Assembly: GCF_047511655.1 (NCBI RefSeq) | Contig: NC_133401.1 | Coordinates: 42,551,570 to 42,615,569 of the forward strand | Direction of reading: 5' to 3' | Length of the DNA stretch: 64,000 nucleotides | Source of the DNA: Castor canadensis | Lineage: Eukaryota; Chordata; Mammalia; Rodentia; Castoridae | Shown: one piece after another, positions 56,494-64,000 of the stretch | Numbering within the stretch: position 1 is the stretch's first letter | Layout: each line of letters opens with the position of its first letter | Notes under the pieces: model-generated | The model's database searches: none | The model's input: the letters and a program-made list of their open reading frames with translations, nothing else | What the model was told of the DNA's origin: nothing | Program-made: the position numbers and the translations under genes

Positions 56494-56740
56494 TCTTTTT
56501 TTTTTTCTTTTGGTGGTGATGGGGTTTGAACTCAGAGCCTCTTGGCTTGCTCCACCACTTGAACCTCTCCACCAGTGTGAGCTCTCTAGCTCATATATTT
56601 TATTTTTTTTAAAATGTGATCTGGGTGATGTAACCCAGGCTAGACATTAAGCTGACTGTGTTGCTGAGGCTGGCCTCAAACTTACGGCTGTCCTGTGTCT
56701 GCCTCCTGAATGCTGGAATACAGGTGTGTGCCAGCATACC
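56494..56740 (-). repeat. Dimeric SINE, diverged
   Basis: T-rich start, 'gatggggtttgaactcagag', then a B1 half ending 'gaatacaggtgtgtgccagc'. Confidence 0.75.
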
Positions 56741-56744
56741 CAGC

Positions 56745-58490
56745 TCTAGTGTTTATATTTTACACGCTCTTAAATGTACTTATGCTTTGAACTCAGCTTT
56801 CAGAGATTTTCTTTCACCCACTTCCTCATGTCCTTCCCTTTTGCTTTTAGCCCTTGACTAGTTGACACCATTTACATTTTATCCTGCAGTTTTAATCACC
56901 ACAGTCATGCCAACTGTATCCTGTAGCTAAGTGAATTTACTCTCAATGCCACACCTTTGGCTATCTCTCAGTTACAGTCACCCTTGAACAGTTTCTTTGG
57001 GAGGGTGGATTGATAGTGTCCTTTGAGTTGCTGCATTTCTGGCAGGCTGTGGCATTGATTTTTGAGCAGCAGTTTAGCTGGGTATAAAATTCTTCCTCTT
57101 CACTTCCCTTCTCTGAAGTCTTTGCCCCGATTGCACCTCTGACTTCTCTTGTTGAATTTTGGTATGTGGAAGTTTGAAGTCAGCAACTTCTTTTTACCCT
57201 TATACACAAATTCATCTTTCTGACTAGAGGCCAAGAGGGTTCTTTTTCATCTTCCAAGTTCACTAATTCTACTAAGCTGTGTACACATGGCTGGGTTTTT
57301 ATAATCTATAGATTTAAATCTTTTATTCCTGGAAATTTTTCTTGAACTGTATCTCCAGGTTTTTTTTTTTCTGTCACACTTTTTTTCTACTAAGTGACAG
57401 TTAACTCGATGTTAGAGCTCCTCTATTTCTTGAATGTCTTTATTATTTTCCAGTTCTCTTAAGTTCTTATGAGTCTCTGTTTCATTTTGCCCATTTTCTT
57501 GGTCTTGTCCTCAAGTTTTACTGGCTTGTTAGTGGTGCCTATTCTACCTTGAGCTCTTTCTAACTTCCTTTGATAGAATGATTTTAGAAGGTCCGCATTT
57601 TTTGTAACTATAAAAAAGAAGTCTTTGAAAGAAGGGACAGATGCCTTTCATCATCTCCCAAGTCAACTGTTTGGTTGTATTTTTTCTTCTTTGTATTCCA
57701 GATAATCAGGATTCCCTTTGAAGTTTTGCTTTTTTCCTCTCTTAACCACTCATCTAAATTCCTTGTGGTAGTAGTTCGTATAATTTGCACGTGTATTGTT
57801 ATGGACATTTAAAATGTGTAGATTTAAAAGTGAGTATTCTGGAGCTTTGGTTCTGTTATACAGAGGATGATTATGGAATTGTGTCTTTGCCCCCAGAGCA
57901 GATCGAGTATTATTTTTCCCTATGGAAGAATTATGAGTAAATCCTGTGTGGTTTATCAGGCTTTGTGATATTTTCTTAAATGTGAGTATTATGTGACAGT
58001 TGAAGGAAAGTATGCAAAGAAATTTGGGCAGTTTTGGGATGTGGGCTTTTCCTTTTTTCCAGTGGTACTAAGATTTGGTAGGTCTTTTCTCTGCTCAGTA
58101 TGTTCCGTAGGTTCTGGGTATTTCCCATTAAGTCTCATATTCTTGGTAGAAGAGACTGTCACTGTGTTGATAGCATGCTGCTGGCTAAAGAGTCAAGGAA
58201 CACTTGTGACTGTCTCCATCATCCTTGATGGATTTGGCTCTTGGAGATGGTAAAAGGGTTTGGACGCCTCACTTTGGATGTTTTAGGATAAAATGGTTCC
58301 AAGAAATTGTGGTCACAGGGTGGAAGGACTTGGGCAGTGACCAACTATGTGCATGTGGACCCTTGCCTGAATCTGTTTCCCTAGACAGCATGTGACAAGG
58401 GTGCTGCTTCATGGGGTGTTGCCTGGTTATTTGGTTTCTCTATAGAGTCTCTGTGACAAGTGGAGAAGGGAGACAGCAACGGAATCTAAG
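56745..58490. other. Intronic stretch, possibly old LINE-derived
   Basis: T-rich DNA; 57000-57600 ('gctgggtataaaattcttcc', 'catcttccaagttcactaat') resembles old L1-family sequence. Not firmly assigned; no gene seen. Confidence 0.3.
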
Positions 58491-58499
58491 AGTCTCAGG

Positions 58500-58690
58500 C
58501 CTTCTTCTGTGCCAAGTGTTGTTTTAATTCCTTTATACCCCTTGTCTCACCTTGTGCTAGAGTAATTACATGAGTTTATAAGAAAACCAAGGTTTGGAGT
58601 TAAGTTGCATGACAGTTAAATGGTAGAGTTAGAATTTGAATCCAGGACTCCCTGACCCAAAAGCCAGGCCCTTAACGACTGTATTACTTT
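58500..58690 (+). repeat. MIR SINE
   Basis: 'ctgtgccaagtgttgtttta' start, 'tggtagagttagaatttgaa' and 'tccaggactccctgaccc' end. Confidence 0.75.
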
Positions 58691-58699
58691 CTGTCATGG

Positions 58700-60147
58700 A
58701 CAATGATTGGTCTGTCACACATTCTAGTGCTAAACAGGAACCAGGCACTGAGGTGGAGAAGAAATTCTCCTTGTGTAGTATTTAATATAGGTCAACTTTG
58801 TGTTCTAATAATTAGACTGTCTTATCACACCTGCATCCTCCATGTAATTTGGAGAATCAGGTACTGAACGAGAAGGGCCAGGAGAGGGAATTGCTTTTCC
58901 ATGGAGAATTCCATCTGTGGTTCACTGGTTTTGCTTGAACTTCACCCTTTTCCCAACAGGGAAGAATTTCAGGCTTGAATGTCAAAATGGAAATCTTCAT
59001 CCCAAAATAAAATTGGCTCTGAGATAGGAGTCAGGACAAATGACACAGAATTGTTTAAAGTGGCATTGCTTATATTTCTTACTGCTGACTAGGAAATGTG
59101 CTCTTAATGTCATTTGGCCATCCAAAAAACAGCACAACTAACATCATATTGGTCTTTCTGGATGGGGTGATGAAGTTAAACATTTATTTCTGTGGGTGTA
59201 ATAGGAACTGCCCTGGGATTTCCTCTGTAACTTTGTAATTAATGTGTCATTACCTTAGCCTTACTAAGTGTTTCTGCCTTTTAGACCCAATGGAGACAGA
59301 TTTCTTCTTTTGTTTGTAATTACCCTCGTAAAAATTGGAAAGCAAGCAAAAAAAAAACCAACCAAACAAACAAAAAACCCCAAACCTGTTTCCTTCTCAG
59401 AACAAGTTTTTCTTCTGCTTTCTACTTTCTGTGTGGCATGAAGACAGGGCCCCAGAGGCCCACATGTTGTCCTCAGCTGGGTAGCTAGCAGTCCTTAGCT
59501 TGTGTCTGGGCTTGTCTTCTGCCCTGAGGCAGGCGACAGTCACCTCAAAACAGCACAGTGGGCAGTAGCCAGTGAGCCCTGAGCAGGCAGGGCAGACTTT
59601 TCCTTCATGCTAGCTGGCGTGAAAAGGCCTTCATTCCCTGCCATCTTGCCTGGAGGTAGGGTGAAGTGGCACATTTCTGCCAGTGCTGTTGTTCGTGTCA
59701 CACTCAGAAGACCTTTTTCTGTAGTTTGCTCGAGGCCTTAGCGACCCAGTCACCGAAACAAAAGGAAAAGAGCAGCTAGCAAAGAGGCTCCTGAGGTCTG
59801 GGGCCAAATAGTGAGACCCAGGGCACCGGGTTGAAGGGAAATTGCTCCTGTGCTATTTTGGAGTCTTGTCCTGAGGACAATTAAACAGTCCAGACAGGTC
59901 ACTGGGTGAGACCAATTTCCTGGTTTGTTTATTTGAGGCTGATTGTTTTCACCGGAGCAGCAGGGCAGTGCGCTGCACCCAGGCCGCAGCGGCAGGCCTT
60001 TGGTTTTTGATTTCTCCAGACCTCCGTCCCTCAGGACCCTTGTCCCTCAGGACCCTTGCTTGGCTTTCTCTGGGTGATTGCTCCGGAGCCCCGTCAGCAC
60101 ACAGCGGAGGACAGTGTCCTGACTACTCCCGACTTTGTCTTGCACAG
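58700..60147. other. Unique sequence before PCBD2 exon 3
   Basis: No repeat of note except an A/C-rich run at 59348-59386 and a 16-base tandem duplication at 60026-60057. The region 59960-60140 is GC-richer than its surroundings. Confidence 0.5.
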
Positions 60148-60228
60148 GCTTTTGGTTTCATGTCTCGAGTTGCTCTCCAAGCTGAGAAGATGAACCATCA
60201 CCCAGAATGGGCCAATGTGTACAACAAG
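60148..60228 (+). CDS. PCBD2: PCBD2 exon 3 (active-site histidine pair)
   Basis: Residues 75-101. Acceptor tgcacag at 60141-60147. [20 protein letters not shown] holds the central helix; His91 and His92 in NHHPEW are the family's catalytic pair, with Trp95 and the N-V-Y-N segment following. Donor gtaact at 60229. The phase-0 exon of 81 bases could be skipped without a frameshift, but that would remove the active site. Confidence 0.95.
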
Positions 60229-61382
60229 GTAACTGCGTCGGGGTCACGCTAGTTATGGGACTGAAGAAACTTTCTTCTGCCTCTCTCTCCTGTCTCATGC
60301 AGCCGAATGTCATCGTGCTCAAGGAAGGATTTATTCTTTGACTCTCAGAGAATGCCTGTGTGTTGTTGAAGATCAGTAACAAATTTTAGGTCTGCTCATA
60401 GGAACAGTGAACAAGCTCTTCATTTTCATGCTTGTCTTTTAAAACTAATAGAAAAAGGTGGGCCAAACTAGGTTCCTAAATTAAACTTGGATATCAGCCT
60501 AACAGGTAAACTTTTAAATTGAAAGTAATTTAGTAAAAAAAAACATTAAAAGCAAATATATAGGATGGCATTATTTGTCTCATTGAAATACATTTTCTCG
60601 TGCATTGTACTTTACATAATAAGTGTTTATTAAATTCTGGCTCCTCAGACAAAGACAGACTAAAAATTTTGAATGGGCACAGGGAGAAGAATCACGTCTT
60701 CATGAAACTGTCCTGGCGTTTATCGTCACACCATGTGGAATGTCTTACCGTCCAGGTTTCTTTGAGGGTTTATTTTCTCTTTGAAAGCCCACTTAAAAAA
60801 AAGAATTTTACCATTCTTGTGATTTTTTTTGGGGGGGGGTTAGTAATTCAAAAGCACCCTAGTACTGAGATAAACTTTTCTAATTGCCTCTCTTTGCCCT
60901 TAATTTTTTTCCTGCTTTTTAATGTTTTTGTTAAGCAGCAACATTCTATGCCCACCCTTCCCTAATTTGGAAATGTGTCTTCCCAACATCACTGCTCAGG
61001 TACTGCATTTGATAGCTTGGTTTTCCTCAGTGGACTGAAAACAGTTGGTGTAAGTCAAGTAATGGGAATTTAACTGGAGCCTCAGTCTCTCCTTTCTTCC
61101 CCAAGACACAAGGCTTGAGAGTCTGGCAGCCAAAGCCTCATGGGATGAGAATCCTTTACATCATGGGTGGCTGCTGGCCCGGCCTGATGCACACTGTGCC
61201 CCTGGAGTTCACTGGGTTTTGGAAATGTTCTGTTTATTCATAACGTAGTATTTCCCAAATAATTTAATCCCCCCTCCCAATTCTCAGATTCACTGCTGAA
61301 TTATAGATTGATATCTGAATCACCCAAAGAGAATTCCATGAATTGTTGCTCATGGTTTTAAACCTGCTTTTCTCTTTCTCAG
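60229..61382 (+). other. PCBD2: PCBD2 intron 3
   Basis: 1.15 kb, phase 0, gtaact to tctcag. No named repeat or gene; the open frame 60600-60965 is anonymous. A G-run lies near 60831. Confidence 0.7.
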
Positions 61383-61478
61383 GTCCAGATAACGCTCACC
61401 TCACATGACTGTGGCGGCTTGACCAAAAGAGATGTGAGACTGGCCAAGTTTATTGAAAAAGCAGCTGCTTCTGTGTGA
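61383..61478 (+). CDS. PCBD2: PCBD2 exon 4
   Basis: Residues 102-132 and stop TGA at 61476-61478. [20 protein letters not shown] then [11 protein letters not shown]. His109 in TSHD is the third active-site histidine; the final helix ([12 protein letters not shown]) forms the dimer/tetramer interface in the family. Acceptor tctcag at 61377-61382. All three catalytic histidines are therefore intact, so the enzyme should be active. Confidence 0.95.
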   Translation, partial: VQITLTSHDCGGLTKRDVRLAKFIEKAAASV

Positions 61479-62830
61479 TTTCTTCCAAAATGCATATACA
61501 ATTTGACACGTCTTAGCTGCAGTGTGTTTCGAAGGCAACTTACATGAGCAGATGCGGTTGTAAACTAATTCACCTTTACACATTTTGTACAATCATTGCT
61601 TAAATACAAGATGATTTAAACTCCAGCCTGAGGCATTTTTCATTACATCTGTTCATATACAGAAGATAAAACCACTCAGCTAATTATATTAACATTATTT
61701 TAAAAGAGAAATGGTATTCTCAAAGACCAGAAATCAGGATAGGGGACTATTTACACATTTTATAACCCAGAAATTCAAAATCACTTTACAGGTGCATGTG
61801 AGAGAATAGTTATGAGGTTAAAAAAAAGGAATTAAGCCCTGTGCAGATAGTGGGTTTATATAATAATTCTTATGAAGCTAAATTGGTTTACATTTTACCT
61901 GCTGTTACTACTTAAGTTGTTAATCATATTACAAAAGTCACAAAAATTGGGAGAGCTGTCTTGCGTTTTTACTATTCATACAGGTTGTTGAAGGACAGGA
62001 CAACTGTCTTGTCCATGGCTTGTAGCAAGATATGGCCATACAAGTACTCAGAGTCACAGTGACCTCTCACCTGTTATCTGACTTACTGAGTCACGGAGGA
62101 AGTGAGGGGTTTTTTCATCATTTGCAGGTTTTGACCGTTGAGCTAGGGTCTGCAACCTCAGAATTTAACTAGAATCATCTTTGGAAGACACCTCACTTGA
62201 GGGGCCAGAAGAGTGATTCTGTTACAAGCAGCAAACCTTGCCCTCCTTATCCCACTCTGGCCCCATATGGGAACACAGGGCCTTGCTGGTTCTGTGGGCC
62301 AGGCAGAGGTGGCTTTGGTCAGTGTGCTTTGTGGGTGTGGAGAGAATGAGGAGGGGGAGGAGAGCCACCCAGGCTTATGGCCACTGGGGGAATCTCGAGC
62401 CCTAACACTGTAACTTCTGTTTCTTAGACTGTTTCAAAGGAAAAGGCAAAACTGTGCATTTTTATAATTTTTTCCCTATATTATAGGTTGGGATCTTTTA
62501 TACATTTTATTACAAAGATTTGTAGCTCAGTACTTCAGCTTTTTACATGAAATTTTTAATGAAAAAAGTTAAACATTCTCATAAGTAGTGTGAATAGTGC
62601 ATTGAACCCTTACGCACTGATTACCCAGAGGTAATGGTTGCCAAGATTTTGCCCATTTCCTTCATATCCTGTCTCCATTTTCTTTGCGGAACTGTTTAAA
62701 AGCAAATCCCAGATAGCATGTCATTTCACCTCTGTACCCTTCAGTAAGCATTTCTAGGGAAATACGGTTATTGTGTTCTATCAGCTGTAATGCTATTATC
62801 ATATCTAACAAAATAAACCATAGTACCCAG
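61479..62830 (+). other. PCBD2: PCBD2 3' UTR (extent uncertain)
   Basis: AT-rich sequence after the stop. The first perfect AATAAA is at 62812-62817, which would give a 1.35 kb 3' UTR. Earlier cleavage using a variant signal (for example the AT-rich stretch near 61600-61700) cannot be excluded. Confidence 0.45.
62812..62817 (+). terminator. PCBD2: Candidate PCBD2 poly(A) signal
   Basis: AATAAA, the first canonical hexamer after the stop codon. The downstream GT-rich element is not obvious, so this is tentative. Confidence 0.4.
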
Positions 62831-62839
62831 GTAAAATCA

Positions 62840-64000
62840 AATGACTTTGAAGGTCAAGCATGTCTCTGGCCAGCGTTTTGTTCTAGTCAGAAGCCACGTG
62901 AAGCCCACCCATTGTAGCTGGTTGTCCTGTCTCTTTACTCTCTCTAGACCTAGAGCGGGCACTCCTCTCTCTCCCTTTCCCCATGTAATTGATGTATAAA
63001 AACAGTTGTCCTGCCTTCTGGATTTGTTTGCTTCCTTGTGTTGCCCTTCAGCCCGTTCCACTGCACCATGAATGATGGACTCCTTTTCCCCTACTCTGAG
63101 TGTAAGTCTGAGAATCTAGATTTGACAGTTATGTACACCACATACAGAATAGTGGAGAAAGCAGGATATTGCTGTCATTACAGCGGTGAAGACCTGGGAA
63201 CACAGTTACTAATTAGTATCTACATGACGGTTTGACATGAGGTCCATGTTGAGGGTGTTGTGTGTGCTGGAACTCATAAACTTACTATGGAGAATCAAAG
63301 AGCCTGTATCAGGAGTCAGAGGAAATAGTTAGGGTGGTAAATTCCCACAGATGGAATCCCCAGACTTGCTTCAAGTAACTGACTTTGCAACTTGAAAGAG
63401 ACATTGTCAGAGTTGGAGGCCCCCAAGTTCTAGTCTGTTCCAAATTTTTGCGTGATGACAGTGGTTTCTCTGATGTGGTAAGCTTTGGTTTCCCTCCATT
63501 TTCTTTCTAAATGATCATTGGAGTAGAGAGGAATTAAACAGACATGACCTTGACCCCTTATATGACCTCTACAGATAACAAACCAGGATTAGCACACTTG
63601 ACAGTGTCTTTTTCTAAAATTAATGAAAGTTCTAGAAATAATGGTTACCTTCTAACTTGATTTGATTTAGGAAATCTTTGGATAAATAGAATAAGCATGG
63701 TTCTTGATAATTTTGCTAAAGGCAAAAAAGCAGCAGCCTGTATATGTTTGAGGATGAGCCTGATCTCCGCCAGTGTATTCAGCAGTTGCACTACAGTGTT
63801 AGCGTGGCACAGCCTTCACGCTTCTAATCCAGCATTCAAAAAACACACTAGCTGGACTCTTAGTTTTGTAAGACTTCCTGTGAAACATCACAAACTGTTA
63901 GAGCATTTGGCTGGGATTTGTGACCTTTGGGACCATAAAGGCATGACTCTGGTTACAAGACGAGTCACCAAGCTGATTGCTGACTTTATATATATATATT
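62840..64000. other. Downstream flank
   Basis: No exon or named repeat. The window ends in an (AT)n run from about 63986. In human, CATSPER3 lies further downstream; nothing of it is visible here. Confidence 0.5.

Larger units (their letters stand above)
22751..60147 (+). other. PCBD2: PCBD2 intron 2 (37.4 kb)
   Basis: Phase 0, gtaatt to tgcacag, 58% of the window. SINE-dense to 28.9 kb, then mostly unique or anciently repetitive sequence. Several blocks look like conserved non-coding DNA (listed separately). No exon, processed pseudogene or RNA gene that I can support was found in it on either strand. Confidence 0.85.

Noticed and set aside
1-64000. CRISPR arrays, bacterial operons, phage or retroviral genes
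   Set aside because: None seen; the window is plainly mammalian. I found no gag/pol/env-like frame or paired LTRs.

Overview
This 64 kb window is nuclear DNA from a mammal, most likely a non-murid rodent. Two genes lie head to tail on the + strand, each with a CpG-island promoter, GT-AG introns and long stretches of interspersed repeats. The dominant repeat is a dimeric SINE made of a 7SL-derived B1-like half and a tRNA-derived ID-like half (tRNA-like half: 'ggctcaagtggtagagc' box A region, 'gagttcaaaccccagt' box B). No primate Alu and no mouse B2 or B4 was recognised. The SINE set suggests the beaver/squirrel side of rodents, with Castor my best guess; this rests on repeat style, not on a database search.

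Region 1-980 is upstream flank and promoter. Region 984-16100 is TXNDC15 (five coding exons; 317 codons from the ATG at 984), an ER/ciliary transmembrane protein with a thioredoxin fold. Region 16100-18690 is a short intergenic spacer with MIR and SINE copies. Region 18886-61478 is PCBD2 (four coding exons, all phase 0, 132 codons), a pterin-4a-carbinolamine dehydratase and HNF1 dimerisation cofactor. Its intron 2 is 37.4 kb. Region 61479-64000 is PCBD2 3' UTR and downstream flank. The order TXNDC15-PCBD2 matches human 5q31, where CATSPER3 and PITX1 follow; neither is seen here. The two proteins have no evident shared pathway, so their adjacency looks like conserved synteny rather than an operon-like unit.

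Repeats are uneven. TXNDC15 introns 1-4, the spacer and the first 6 kb of PCBD2 intron 2 are SINE-dense. From about 28.9 to 36.4 kb and from 46.6 to 55.3 kb I see no rodent SINE. Within intron 2 several AT-rich, low-repeat blocks (38.9-39.8, 41.5-42.4, 48.5-48.9, 51.0-51.3, 52.7-53.8 kb) carry homeodomain-like, SOX-like and other motifs and scattered CpGs. They are my candidates for conserved regulatory DNA.

I did not find a novel biological system. The best second-look items are: two places where successive SINEs landed in the same target, leaving serial copies of one target-site duplication; a three-B1 plus tRNA-half composite inside one target-duplication pair; an L1 fragment nested in a SINE with both duplications visible; a CpG-dense palindromic micro-island deep in PCBD2 intron 2; two short dispersed duplications; and changes at the TXNDC15 start and exon 2.
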